From positions 273,199-337,198 of the forward strand of contig NZ_BMHQ01000001.1 in NCBI RefSeq assembly GCF_014641195.1: 64,000 nt of DNA, written 5' to 3'. Source of the stretch: Marinithermofilum abyssi (lineage in GTDB: Bacteria > Bacillota > Bacilli > Thermoactinomycetales > DSM-45169). Numbering within the stretch: position 1 is the first letter of the stretch; each line of letters begins with the position of its first letter. Made by a program: the position numbers and the translations under genes. Positions 31,244-40,002 of the stretch are shown here, piece by piece. The notes beneath the pieces are model-generated. The model ran no database searches. It was not told where the DNA came from and worked only from the letters and a program-made list of their open reading frames with translations.

Positions 31244-31987
31244 TCATCCGTGTCCAGAGTGCAACTCGTGTAACAGGTACATCATCAAGATACCCAACAA
31301 TGCCCCGATCCAAGCAAATCGGCGGTCCATTTTCCATGCACGAGGTCCGACTTCCATCGCCACCACCCACATCATCGCCGTCATGGCAAATACCAATCCG
31401 ACCGCCACCACATCCGGTGAAAATAGGAGGTACCTCATCCCCACCCAAGTTCCGAAAGGCAAAGCACTTCCGGACAAGAGACTGAGAGCGACCACAAACC
31501 AACGAGAGCGCCCGGCTGCCATCATCGGTGCCGCCATGCCGACGCCTTCGGGAATATTGTGTACGGCCATCGCTGCAGCCAATGTGATTCCCAGCTCTTC
31601 CGTCGCCCCAAACCCGATTCCGATCGCCGCCCCTTCCGGAGCGTTGTGGGCGATGACGGCTGCGGACAAGACCAAACCCAGCCGTCCCAGGTCCTGCTCC
31701 ACTTCAACGCCCGTCCGGTTCTGCAACCGACTAAATCCCTGATGTAGGATGTACATCAACAGGAGCGCCAACGACATACCCAGAGCAACATGGAAAAAGG
31801 AGCCCCGGCTGGCTTGCACAGCGGTAGGGAGCAATTCCACATAAGCCACCATCATCATAACAGAAGATGATAGGCCGAGAGAAAGAGCGATCGTGCGGGC
31901 AGACAAAGTGCCCCAAAACACCACGACCATGGTACCCAAAAACGTGGAGAAACCGGACAATGCGCTATACCAGATCGCCTCAGTCAT
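31244..31987 (-). CDS. ZIP family metal transporter
   Basis: A 247-residue membrane protein with about eight helices and the ZIP signature histidines in HNAPEGAAIGIG (about 114-125) and HNIPEGVGMAAP (about 143-154). Such proteins import zinc or other divalent metals. It sits between mntP and the ywlE-like gene, so the block may handle metals (inference). The substrate cannot be read from sequence alone. Confidence 0.88.
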   Translation of the reverse strand: MTEAIWYSALSGFSTFLGTMVVVFWGTLSARTIALSLGLSSSVMMMVAYVELLPTAVQASRGSFFHVALGMSLALLLMYILHQGFSRLQNRTGVEVEQDLGRLGLVLSAAVIAHNAPEGAAIGIGFGATEELGITLAAAMAVHNIPEGVGMAAPMMAAGRSRWFVVALSLLSGSALPFGTWVGMRYLLFSPDVVAVGLVFAMTAMMWVVAMEVGPRAWKMDRRFAWIGALLGILMMYLLHELHSGHG

Positions 31988-31997
31988 CGACGGACCC

Positions 31998-32561
31998 TCA
32001 CAGTATGAACCGGAGTCCGAGGAACAGCAGAATAAGCCCTCCTACTGCTTCCCCGTAAACGCCGATCCAAGTTCCCATGTTTCGTCCCAGCCACATTCCG
32101 ATTCCCCCCATCAGTCCACCCATCATGCCAAAAAGCAGTACAGCGAGAATCACATCGGCATCAAACAAACCCAAAGAAAGCCCCGCGGAAAGGGAGTCTA
32201 AGCTGACGCTCAGAGAAAAAAACAATACGCCCCACAGCGTGGTGACGTCCAACACCACTGGGTCCTCACCGCCCCGAATACTATGGACCAGCATGTTGAT
32301 TCCTAGAAAACAGAGCAAACCACCCCCCACCATCACCGCGATATTCTCCACATGTACACTGAGAAACCGGCCTACTCCGATCCCCAGCAAAGGCATCAAC
32401 ATATGGAACAGTCCGATCGCACTGCTGACAATCACAATCTGACGCTTGAGCAGACCGCGCATGCCCATCCCGATCCCCAGGGAAAAGGCATCCATCCCCA
32501 GTGCAATGGCGATCATCCCGAGTGTGAACAGCTGGCCCCACTGGGGCAGAGAAAGCTCCAT
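31998..32561 (-). CDS. mntP: Manganese efflux pump MntP
   Basis: A 187-residue protein with six hydrophobic helices. The conserved Asp residues are seen in IALGMDAFSLGIGMGM and LSVSLDSLSAGLSLG. The family exports Mn2+. The ATG at 32561 has a strong GGGGAGGAG upstream. This corresponds to B. subtilis ywlD, and the following ZIP gene begins 11 nt downstream of its stop. No yybP-ykoY type riboswitch is visible upstream. Confidence 0.9.
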   Translation of the reverse strand: MELSLPQWGQLFTLGMIAIALGMDAFSLGIGMGMRGLLKRQIVIVSSAIGLFHMLMPLLGIGVGRFLSVHVENIAVMVGGGLLCFLGINMLVHSIRGGEDPVVLDVTTLWGVLFFSLSVSLDSLSAGLSLGLFDADVILAVLLFGMMGGLMGGIGMWLGRNMGTWIGVYGEAVGGLILLFLGLRFIL

Positions 32562-32651
32562 TCCCACTCCTCCCCGCATCTGCTCGTCGTTAGACAAGGT
32601 ATGCGGGCCTGGCCCAAAAAAGAACCCGCCACGGGGAGGCTCGACTTGACG

Positions 32652-32712
32652 ACAAACTTCTTCAAGACAGTAAACACTTTGCTGCCCGCCGCTCCCTCTT
32701 CGATGTCGTAGA
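32652..32712 (+). repeat. Interspersed intergenic repeat, copy 4 (left part)
   Basis: About 60 bp that match the left end of the family (GACAAACTTCTT, GCTGCCCGCCGCTCCCTCT). It is immediately followed by the hairpin at 32733-32757 and copy 5. Confidence 0.55.
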
Positions 32713-32732
32713 TGTTGTTCAGCCATATGAAA

Positions 32733-32757
32733 AGGCTTCTGCATTGCGCAGAAGCCT
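32733..32757 (-). terminator. Terminator-like hairpin upstream of mntP
   Basis: Arms AGGCTTCTGC and GCAGAAGCCT enclose a 5-nt loop; on the minus strand TTTTC follows. It probably ends transcripts that come from the tsaC-like gene and lies between repeat copies 4 and 5. Confidence 0.7.
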
Positions 32758-32763
32758 CAGATT

Positions 32764-32860
32764 AATGACAAACCTGTATGATCGCTTCGACTCTTTTGCC
32801 CATTGCTCCCTTTCCTCCGACGCAGAAGTTATACTGTCCGCTCCAAGAGATTCAACGAGA
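32764..32860 (+). repeat. Interspersed intergenic repeat, copy 5
   Basis: Starts ATGACAAACCTG, then TTTTGCCCATTGCTCCCTTT, CCGACGCAGAAG and ACTGTCCGCTCCAA, the same order as the family. The right half is missing or strongly diverged. Confidence 0.65.
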
Positions 32861-32907
32861 CGCGGCACAATGCGGGGTGCGCCGCTTTTTGTCTCGTCTC
32901 CTTGGCC

Positions 32908-33987
32908 TCATGCCTGGACGACCCGGCCCTCCGCCGCTTTGGACAATCGGTTCATCACCGAGTGAAAAAGTCCTTCCGGCGGAAACCCTTCCGCCACGAT
33001 CGTATCCGCCCCCAGTTGATCAAAACGGCGCAATCCCCTGTACAGTTCCCGGGCGATACTGGCAGGATCCTGCCTGCTGCCGCAGGGAAGCACCCAATCT
33101 GCCTGGTAGTAAGCCCGGTGTTCCTCCGTAGAGAAGATACCGACCTTTTTTCCCTGCCTTCGCGCCTCATCAGCCAAGGCCTGTACCCGGCGAATCTGGG
33201 CTGCTCCTTCCCCTACCACTACCCACATCTCTCCCTGGGGTGCATAATGGCGGTATTTCATGCCGGGAGAACGGGGAGCCGTCCCCTCTTGGACGATCGC
33301 GGGGTCCACCTGCACCTCCCCGACCGCTTCCTGCAATTCCTCCCAGGTGATTCCTCCCGGACGCAACAGCAGAGGAACTTCACCGGTCACATCCACGACG
33401 GTGGATTCCACGCCGACACCCGTCGGCCCGCCGTCCACCAATCCGTGAATCCGTCCTTGCAAATCGTGCCACACATGATCGGCATCCGTGGGACTGGGCT
33501 TGCCTGAGCGGTTGGCACTGGGCGCTGCCACAGGAGCTCCCGAGACTCGGAGCAATGCCAAGGAAACGGGATGGGACGGCATACGGACTCCGACCGTATC
33601 CAATCCCGCCGTTACCTTGGGAGCTAGCGTCCCACGATGAGGCAAGATCAAGGTGAGCGGCCCCGGCCAAAACCGGCGCATCAACACCTCCCCTGCGGGA
33701 GGAACCTCGGCAGCTAACGTATATAGCTGCTCCTTCTCCCCGATATGTATGATCAACGGATTGTCCGAGGGGCGTCCCTTGGCTGTATAAATAGCCGATA
33801 CTGCTTCTTGAGAGGCCGCATCGGCTCCCAAGCCGTACACGGTTTCCGTAGGAAACGCCACCAGCTTCCCTTCCCGCAGCATCCGGGCAGCTTCATGTAT
33901 ATCCTTATTCCGCGACAGTGTATCCACCGATTGTTCGGGATCCACATGCCACCGGATCGTTTGATACGGTTGACCCAACTGATCCAA
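32908..33987 (-). CDS. ywlC: L-threonylcarbamoyladenylate synthase (Sua5/YwlC type)
   Basis: The 359-residue protein forms threonylcarbamoyl-AMP for the universal tRNA modification t6A. The YrdC-like domain (about 25-215) shows KLVAFPTETVYGLGADAASQ, KGRPSDNPLIIHI and PVAAPSANRSGKPSPT. A Sua5 C-terminal domain follows, so it is the long Sua5 form. The start is TTG with GGGGGT upstream. Synteny matches B. subtilis ywlC. Confidence 0.95.
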   Translation of the reverse strand: MDQLGQPYQTIRWHVDPEQSVDTLSRNKDIHEAARMLREGKLVAFPTETVYGLGADAASQEAVSAIYTAKGRPSDNPLIIHIGEKEQLYTLAAEVPPAGEVLMRRFWPGPLTLILPHRGTLAPKVTAGLDTVGVRMPSHPVSLALLRVSGAPVAAPSANRSGKPSPTDADHVWHDLQGRIHGLVDGGPTGVGVESTVVDVTGEVPLLLRPGGITWEELQEAVGEVQVDPAIVQEGTAPRSPGMKYRHYAPQGEMWVVVGEGAAQIRRVQALADEARRQGKKVGIFSTEEHRAYYQADWVLPCGSRQDPASIARELYRGLRRFDQLGADTIVAEGFPPEGLFHSVMNRLSKAAEGRVVQA

Positions 33988-34084
33988 CTTGCTTACCCCC
34001 GCTTCCCCATCGTTTCTCCAACATCATAGCATATTCTCGGATGATCCTTTAGTCTGTCGCATCGGGGGAACTTTGAATCGGAGG

Positions 34085-34235
34085 CTTGTTGACAAAACCT
34101 TTTGACCCGATATAAAGTTGCTTTTACCCGTCGCTCCCTCTCCGAAAGTCACAGATCTGATCCTGTCCGCACAGATTTATAGCGTGACTGTGGAAAGTAG
34201 CGACACGAAGCACGACTAAATGCCCTATGGGTGCG
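34085..34235 (+). repeat. Interspersed intergenic repeat, copy 6
   Basis: Contains TTGACAAAACCT, TTTTACCCGTCGCTCCCTCT, CCGAAAGTCACAGAT, ATAGCGTGACTGTGG and ACGAAGCACGACT in family order. It overlaps the last few codons of the GNAT gene at its right end. Confidence 0.7.
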
Positions 34236-34722
34236 ATGACCGAGGTTCATGCTCATTTCCCGAGCCGGACATGGATTCCTCCCGTAACCGGAGCACCATG
34301 GGACTCCCGGACCCGGCAAGGCGAACGGCATGGTCCGAGTTCCGAATCGCCTCCGGCAGCTCATCCGGACTGATGCCCTGGAAACCAAACGCCTCAAAGA
34401 CCCGCGGATCAATCCCGGCAAACAGATAGACAGCCGTTAACTCCATCTGTCGAACAAATTGGAACACCACATGTAAAAGTTCCATGCTGGTTTTTCCGTT
34501 CCAACACGTTTGATCCAATACAAAGGAGCGGAGCAAGCCCACATCGCCATGCACTTCCAACCCGACGGTTCCCACTGTCCGAACCGGACTCTTTCCGGGG
34601 TCTTCCACCACCAGAAAGTGTTCCGGATGCTTGTCCACTCCTTGCTCATTCATCCCCGCTTCTTTCAACAAATGCATGATGGCCGGCACATCCGACGTAC
34701 AGGCTTTTCGTATGGCAAACAT
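34225..34722 (-). CDS. ywlB: GNAT family N-acetyltransferase-like protein (YwlB type)
   Basis: A 165-residue protein with a GNAT-like layout: RKACTSDVPAIMHLLKEAG at the N-terminus, then LRSFVLDQTCWNGKTSMELL in the region that binds acetyl-CoA in the family, and AGIDPRVFEAFGFQ near the end. The classic Q/RxxGxG/A motif is weak, so the catalytic role is uncertain. Position matches B. subtilis ywlB. I chose the ATG at 34722 because GGGGAGG is better spaced for it than for the ATG two codons earlier. Confidence 0.75.
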   Translation of the reverse strand: MFAIRKACTSDVPAIMHLLKEAGMNEQGVDKHPEHFLVVEDPGKSPVRTVGTVGLEVHGDVGLLRSFVLDQTCWNGKTSMELLHVVFQFVRQMELTAVYLFAGIDPRVFEAFGFQGISPDELPEAIRNSDHAVRLAGSGSPMVLRLREESMSGSGNEHEPRSSHP

Positions 34723-34800
34723 AGGCATACCTCCCCAAGGTTTGTCCTCCTTGAAAAGATATGCGAAACCATCCGGTTATAGTACCGTGGATATAAAAAA

Positions 34801-34821
34801 AGCCCTCTGTTTCAGAAGGCT
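34801..34821 (-). terminator. Terminator after the small acidic ORF
   Basis: On the minus strand AGCCTTCTG, a short loop and CAGAGGGCT form a 9-bp stem with one mismatch, followed by seven T (34794-34800). It lies 54 nt beyond the stop of the 40-residue ORF and would end its transcript. Confidence 0.8.
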
Positions 34822-34874
34822 GTTACATGATATCTATCCATCCACGGATGTTGGCAAGGGGTAACAAGCCGGAT

Positions 34875-34997
34875 TCAGTCATCTCCTACTTCAAAATCAA
34901 TGCCATCCCCATCGATTTCGATTTCCACTCCGCCGATCTCAATCTCCAGTTCTCCATCTTCAATCTCGACTTCCCATTCTTTTTTACACTCTGCCAT
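34875..34997 (-). CDS. 40-residue highly acidic small protein
   Basis: A short frame with an AAGGAG Shine-Dalgarno and its own terminator. It encodes 40 residues beginning MAECKKEWEVEIEDGELEIE and ending in GDD. About half the residues are Asp or Glu, and alternating hydrophobic and acidic residues (EVEIE, ELEIEIG, VEIEID) suggest a beta structure. I do not recognise a family. It sits between spoIIR and ywlB. It could bind cations or basic proteins, but that is guesswork. Confidence 0.6.
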   Translation of the reverse strand: MAECKKEWEVEIEDGELEIEIGGVEIEIDGDGIDFEVGDD

Positions 34998-35179
34998 GGG
35001 GTGTCCAACTCCTTGCGAGAGGGATGATTCCATTTTAGACAGTGAAAAGAGGTTCGTACAGCCTATAGAAGCAAATTACAGCAAGGAGACTACCCTTTCC
35101 ACCCAAAGGATCGATGCCCGATCAGGTGTTCATCGACAGATCCGGCTACGACAAAAGAACGCCCGGGCGGTGTCCAGAT

Positions 35180-35537
35180 TGATGACAAACCTCTTGGTTT
35201 CAGCAAAAAGCTCTTCTGCCCGTCGCTTCCTCTCCGACGTCACAGATGTGATACTTTCCGCTCCGAAACATAGCGTGACTTTGGAGCGGAACAACAAAAG
35301 GCACGACTTGCGCTCCGTGAGTGCGATGACCAAGGCACGAGCAAAAGGAAAAGCCTGTATGGCACCCACGGGCACAAGCACCCACAGGGCACAAGTCACG
35401 CCTTGTCGCTTTCGTTCCAGATCGTGCTATGCTCGCTTTTTTTGCCTTGGTCCCACTTATCAACGCTAGGTACGTCGTTCAAATCGCTCCTTGTGAGATG
35501 TGCTCTCTTTTTCCGAAGATAGGCTTTGTCATTAACC
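35180..35537 (+). repeat. Interspersed intergenic repeat, copy 7 (near full length, about 358 bp)
   Basis: This is the most complete plus-strand copy. It begins TGATGACAAACCTCTTGG, and its right end read on the other strand begins AATGACAAAGCCTATC, so the ends form imperfect terminal inverted repeats. Internal landmarks are CCGACGTCACAGATG, ATAGCGTGACTTTGG, CGAGCAAAAGG, GATCGTGCTATGCTCGCTT and CCTTGTGAGATG. There is no ORF of note. It fills the gap between the small acidic ORF and spoIIR. Confidence 0.8.
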
Positions 35538-35564
35538 TCAAACACCTGAGCGGTGTCTTTTTGT

Positions 35565-36293
35565 TCATCCGAATAATTCGGAGAAAAAGTCCTCCAATGA
35601 ATCCAGGAAGAAAAACCGGACTTTCATTTGGTTCTGTTGTTGCGGTTGTGTCGGTTTCAAAGACGTTTCTGGCTTCTCTCCCGCCGGTGCGGCCATCGCT
35701 TGATTCAAAGCAGCCGTCTGGGTCGGGGCGGATTGCTCCCTACCTTTTGCCGATACTGCATCGCTGTTGCTCATATCGACAAAGCAGAGGGGAGGGAAAA
35801 GCACGCACCACCAGTTGTCCCCCTTTCCTTCTCCGATGGTGATCAAAAGAGCTTCGTACTCGCCCGCGGGATATACACGGTTTCCGTACAATTTGGTCGG
35901 AAAGGGCACTTTGCCGAATTTCACTTGTACACGATAGTCATATCCATGGCTTCGGATCGTTTTTTTAGCGATTTTCTCAAACTCCGGCAAATGAGAGCGG
36001 ACGTGCCGACGAGCCTCGTGGATGTTGGCAGGACGATGCGCCCAACTGCCCATTTCATCGAGAACGGCATCCCGTACTTTCCGTTTCAGCCACTGGTCTT
36101 TCACATGGTCACTGTTGGCCAAGATCCGCAGACGAATTGCCTGATCCGGGATTTTTTCGTCGGCGGCAGCCGGAGAGGACGCCGCAGTAACCATCGTATC
36201 TCCCCCGAAGGAAGAAGTGCCGTTCACCATTGTCATAAAACCGGACAGTCCTATTGCAGCAGCAATAAAAAAAATATAAGTGCGCAAACCCAT
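35565..36293 (-). CDS. spoIIR: Stage II sporulation protein R
   Basis: A 242-residue protein secreted from the forespore that triggers SpoIIGA to process pro-sigma-E. An N-terminal hydrophobic segment (about 5-23) acts as signal or anchor. The core shows QAIRLRILANSDHVKDQWLK (about 51-70) and GEGKGDNWWCVLFPPLCFVD (about 155-174). The C-terminal ~65 residues are Gln/Pro/Ala-rich and not conserved. A sigma-F type promoter lies upstream. Confidence 0.95.
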   Translation of the reverse strand: MGLRTYIFFIAAAIGLSGFMTMVNGTSSFGGDTMVTAASSPAAADEKIPDQAIRLRILANSDHVKDQWLKRKVRDAVLDEMGSWAHRPANIHEARRHVRSHLPEFEKIAKKTIRSHGYDYRVQVKFGKVPFPTKLYGNRVYPAGEYEALLITIGEGKGDNWWCVLFPPLCFVDMSNSDAVSAKGREQSAPTQTAALNQAMAAPAGEKPETSLKPTQPQQQNQMKVRFFFLDSLEDFFSELFG

Positions 36294-36326
36294 GATTATT
36301 GCCCTCCTTGTCCTTCTATATCAACC

Positions 36327-36355
36327 AGTATGGACAGGCTGCAGTAGGATTAATC
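36327..36355 (-). promoter_or_regulatory. Putative sigma-F promoter of spoIIR
   Basis: Minus strand GATTA (36351-36355), a 15-nt spacer and GTCCATACT (36327-36335) resemble the sigma-F pattern. The -10 shares GTCCA with the spoIIQ promoter. It lies 34 nt before the spoIIR ATG, and spoIIR is a known sigma-F gene. Confidence 0.5.
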
Positions 36356-36398
36356 ATGGTTGACGCACTTTCTGCTGGAAAAATTCCTCTGACAAACA

Positions 36399-37301
36399 TT
36401 AGACCCATTTCTTCACCATACACCCGACGACCCGCTCGATTCCCGCCAGATCCCGGCGTATGAAGGTTTCCACTTTTGCCGGCAAACTTCGCATCATGTT
36501 TTCCACATCCCGGCTCTGGCCTTCTCCCACTTCAAAAGCGACCAAACCGGGTGTTCGCAGCACTTGCGGCAACTGAGTCAGCAGGATGCGGTACGGGTGC
36601 AGGCCGTCTTCACCGCCGTCCAAGGCGAGACGAGGCTCATACTCCCTTACCTGCTTATCCAGCGTGGAAATCACCCCGCTCGGAATATATGGCGGGTTGG
36701 AGATCAAACCATCCACCTGTATCCCTTGTTGCATCAGGGGGGCCAACCACTCCCCCTGATGCCAGGTCAAACGGACGGCACCCAGACGCTCGGCATTCTT
36801 TCGGGCGGTTTTCAGCGCATCGGGAGAACGGTCGACTGCGTGAACATGCCAGTGCGGGCGTTCCAGAGCCACCGTCACCGCGATGGCACCGCTACCAGTC
36901 CCTGCATCCACCGCATCCAGCCCTTCTTTTTTCAAAGAATCTCCCAGTTCCAAAAAAGTTTCCACCAGGATCTCCGTCTCCGGGCGGGGAATCAATACCC
37001 CCTGGTTCACATGAAAAGGACGGCCGTAAAACTCCTGTTCACCGAGGATATATTGCAGCGGGACGTCCTTCTTGCGCAGTTCCAACCACTCGTTCAACTG
37101 CTGCAGCGCCGGAGCGGGGATCGGTTCATCCATCCGCGTAAACAGGCGGGTACGATCCCATCCCAAAACGGAACGTAGCAACAGCTCCGCTTCAAAGGCC
37201 GCGTCTTCCCCTCGAAACCTTTGCAAAAAAGAAGAAGCCCACCGATAGGCTTCCCCGATTGTCACCTGTGGATTCAACCCTTGTCGCCTCCCCGCACTCA
37301 C
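36399..37301 (-). CDS. prmC: Release factor glutamine methyltransferase
   Basis: A 300-residue SAM-dependent enzyme that methylates the Gln of the GGQ motif in release factors. It has [19 protein letters not shown] (SAM-binding motif I) and the catalytic NPPYIPS (about 191-197). The start is GTG overlapping the prfA stop (GTGA), so it is coupled to its own substrate gene. Arrangement prfA-prmC is usual in Firmicutes. Confidence 0.96.
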   Translation of the reverse strand: MSAGRRQGLNPQVTIGEAYRWASSFLQRFRGEDAAFEAELLLRSVLGWDRTRLFTRMDEPIPAPALQQLNEWLELRKKDVPLQYILGEQEFYGRPFHVNQGVLIPRPETEILVETFLELGDSLKKEGLDAVDAGTGSGAIAVTVALERPHWHVHAVDRSPDALKTARKNAERLGAVRLTWHQGEWLAPLMQQGIQVDGLISNPPYIPSGVISTLDKQVREYEPRLALDGGEDGLHPYRILLTQLPQVLRTPGLVAFEVGEGQSRDVENMMRSLPAKVETFIRRDLAGIERVVGCMVKKWV

Positions 37302-38365
37302 TCGGCTTTCTTGAGAAGTTCCGCCTGCTCCTCCAGAGTGAGAGCATGGATGATTTCATCCAATTCTCCGTCGAGAACCATGTCCAGTTTGTGCAGTGTC
37401 AACCCGATCCGGTGGTCTGTCACCCGGCTTTGGGGAAAGTTGTACGTCCGGATGCGTTCGCTGCGATCGCCCGTTCCGACCTGGGTTTTGCGAGCATCAG
37501 CCATTTTGGCTTGCTCCTCCCGCTGCTTCTGATCCAAAAGACGTGCGCGGAGTACCCGCATCGCCTTCTCCTTGTTCTTGATCTGGGATTTTTCATCCTG
37601 ACAGGATACCACGATCCCGGTAGGCAAATGCGTAATCCGCACGGCCGATTTGGTGGTATTGACACTTTGTCCGCCGGGTCCGCTGGAACAGAAGGTATCG
37701 ATCCGCAAATCCTTGTCCTGGACTTCGATTTCCACCTCTTCTGCTTCCGGCAAGACCGCCACCGTCGCCGTAGATGTGTGAATCCGGCCTCCCGACTCCG
37801 TCGTAGGAACCCGCTGCACCCGATGGGCGCCGCTTTCATACTTCAATTTGCTGTAAGCACCCTGTCCCTGGACGGAAAAAACCACTTCTTTGAATCCGCC
37901 CAACCCGGTGGTATTCGCTTCCAAAATCTCCGCTTTCCACCCTTGCCGTTCCGCATACCGGGTATACATGCGATACAGATCCGCGGCAAACAGTGCCGCT
38001 TCTTCGCCGCCGGCGGCTCCGCGAATTTCGACGATGACGTTTTTCTCATCGTTGGGATCCTTGGGCAACAGCAAAATACGGATTCTCTCTTCCAGCTCCT
38101 CTTTTCGCCGAGAGAGTTCATCCACTTCCGCCTTTACCATGGACAGCATCTCTGCATCGGTCTCTTCTTCCAGCATCGCCTTCGCGTCTTTCAGCTGTTC
38201 CGTCACTTCTTTGTATTCGATATAGGCCTGGTATTTGGGTTCCAGATCCGATTGTTCTTTGGAGTATTTCCGCAATTTATTTGAATCGCCGATTACATCG
38301 GGGTCACTGAGCAACCGATTCAATTCTTCGTAACGCTCACGAATCGATTCCAACCGCTCCAACAC
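37298..38365 (-). CDS. prfA: Peptide chain release factor 1
   Basis: A 355-residue translation termination factor that reads UAA and UAG. The GGQ peptidyl-hydrolysis motif is in [18 protein letters not shown] (GGQ near 230), and the codon-reading PxT motif appears as PTT in [17 protein letters not shown]. The length and the [21 protein letters not shown]-terminus are normal. Confidence 0.98.
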   Translation of the reverse strand: MLERLESIRERYEELNRLLSDPDVIGDSNKLRKYSKEQSDLEPKYQAYIEYKEVTEQLKDAKAMLEEETDAEMLSMVKAEVDELSRRKEELEERIRILLLPKDPNDEKNVIVEIRGAAGGEEAALFAADLYRMYTRYAERQGWKAEILEANTTGLGGFKEVVFSVQGQGAYSKLKYESGAHRVQRVPTTESGGRIHTSTATVAVLPEAEEVEIEVQDKDLRIDTFCSSGPGGQSVNTTKSAVRITHLPTGIVVSCQDEKSQIKNKEKAMRVLRARLLDQKQREEQAKMADARKTQVGTGDRSERIRTYNFPQSRVTDHRIGLTLHKLDMVLDGELDEIIHALTLEEQAELLKKAE

Positions 38366-38586
38366 ATCATATCACTCCCATCCCGCATTATCATGGCGAT
38401 CCCCTCTATCGAGCCTGCATAACGTATCTATTATAGGCTATGGCTGACCCTTCGTCAAAAACCTCCCTCATTTAATACTGGAAATGTTGACCTTTTCCTC
38501 TCCGGGACTGCTGTAAAATGTGGTATCATTAGCCATAGCATTCATTTTTTCTTGGCATCTTACCATGACTTTTCCAATATTGGGGG

Positions 38587-39645
38587 TTGATCATCATCGA
38601 AGCGCTGTTGACCGTATTGCAGTTTGTCCCCCTGCTTTTTCTTCTGTGGCTCGGCAATCTCGCGGAAGGCCGACGAACAGCAAAATTAGCCACAGGGGGC
38701 CGCGGGTTCATTATTACCACTTATACCCTTCTTCTCTTTGTGTTGGGAGGATTCATGCTGTTCGGCGTGCTGCTTACCCTGTTGGGTAACCTTTTGCAAC
38801 ATATCCCTCTGCCGCCGGAAACCCAGGCACCTCTGCCACCGGGTGGCCAGCTGGATCACGGCCTGCTGACCCGGTTGGGCCTGAGCTGGGCTATACCTGC
38901 ACTACTAGGGATGCTTTTGTTGATCCCCTATTTTCGGCGGACGCTTTCCCGCCTGCTTCCGATCGATCCGGAGAACCGGGTCCATACTGTCGCCCTGGCC
39001 TCTTCCACGCTGATCGGAGTCTATTTCTTTTCCATGGTGGCGATCGGGCTGGACAAAATGGTGGATCTCACCTCCGGCATGAAGGAATCCAACCCGTTGC
39101 CGTCGATGTGGGCCCAGCAAATAACGTTCTTCCTATTGGCTGTGATTGGTGTCGGCTGGCTGTCACGTCGCGATTTTTTAAGCGCGTTGCACCGGCTGGG
39201 AATCGTCCGCCCCAATATCCGCCAGATCTTGGTCGGCATCGGTACCGGACTTATACTGGTCGTGGTTGCCCTGGTGTTGGAAAATGCCGCCCGAATGCTC
39301 GGTTTTCCCACCGATCCCCATGTGGAAAAGCTGACCCGTCAGCTGATTGGTCCCATGTACGGTTCTGTCTGGGGTATTTTGACTCTGGGCCTAGCAGCGG
39401 CATTGGGGGAAGAATCCATTTTCCGGGGAGCCTTGTTACCGCGTTTCGGGCTGTTCTTTACTACATTATTGTTCGCTCTGGTCCACAGCAATTACGGACT
39501 CAGCTTGTCGACGCTGATTGTGTTTGTGGTGGGCTTGATTCTGGGTGTCATCCGAAAACGGCATAACACCTCCACCTCAATGGTTGTTCATGCCACGTAT
39601 AACATTACGCTGGGCATCTTGGCCGGCTTGTCGATAAACTTCTAG
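38587..39645 (+). CDS. CPBP family intramembrane metalloprotease
   Basis: A 352-residue plus-strand membrane protein with about eight helices. The protease motifs are present as GEESIFRGALLPRFG (EExxxR, about 276-290), FALVHSNYG and MVVHATYN near the end. CPBP (Abi/type II CAAX) enzymes cleave membrane-associated peptides; the substrate is unknown. It starts with TTG and GGGGG upstream and is transcribed divergently from prfA. Confidence 0.85.
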   Translation: MIIIEALLTVLQFVPLLFLLWLGNLAEGRRTAKLATGGRGFIITTYTLLLFVLGGFMLFGVLLTLLGNLLQHIPLPPETQAPLPPGGQLDHGLLTRLGLSWAIPALLGMLLLIPYFRRTLSRLLPIDPENRVHTVALASSTLIGVYFFSMVAIGLDKMVDLTSGMKESNPLPSMWAQQITFFLLAVIGVGWLSRRDFLSALHRLGIVRPNIRQILVGIGTGLILVVVALVLENAARMLGFPTDPHVEKLTRQLIGPMYGSVWGILTLGLAAALGEESIFRGALLPRFGLFFTTLLFALVHSNYGLSLSTLIVFVVGLILGVIRKRHNTSTSMVVHATYNITLGILAGLSINF

Positions 39646-39664
39646 GCACACAAAAAAGTTGGAA

Positions 39665-39985
39665 TCCAGATTCATCCGAGGCTGCTGACAACATCTGTAT
39701 TCCGGAGATGAGAGCGCATCTCACAAGGTGGACACAGGAACGACTCCCCCTTTGAAGTGGGACCGAGGCAATAAGCGAGCATAGCACGATCAAGGCGTCA
39801 CGTATGCCCAGTGAGTACTTGCATGGGCGCAAACAGGCTTTTCTTTTGCTCGCGCCTCGGTCCACACTCACAAGTCGTCTTTTTATCGCTCCACTCCAAA
39901 ATCACGCTATGTTGGAGCGGATAGAATCGCATCTGTAACGTCGGGGAGAGAGCAACAGGTGAAAGAGCTTTTTCGTGTTCTATTT
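39665..39985 (-). repeat. Interspersed intergenic repeat, copy 8 (near full length, reverse orientation)
   Basis: Reverse complement matches copy 7 across about 320 bp: AAAAAGCTCTTTCACC, CCGACGTTACAGATGCGAT, CATAGCGTGATTTTGGAG, CGAGCAAAAGAAAAGCCTG, GATCGTGCTATGCTCGCTTA and CCTTGTGAGATGCGCTCTC. It lies between the CPBP gene and the yhcN-like gene. Confidence 0.8.
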
Positions 39986-40002
39986 TAGCTTAAATCCAAG
40001 AC

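Noticed and set aside
32562-32744. In-frame extension of mntP, with an N-terminus of about 61 additional codons
   Set aside because: It overlaps a repeat copy, and the ATG at 32561 has a strong ribosome-binding site and gives the normal family N-terminus.
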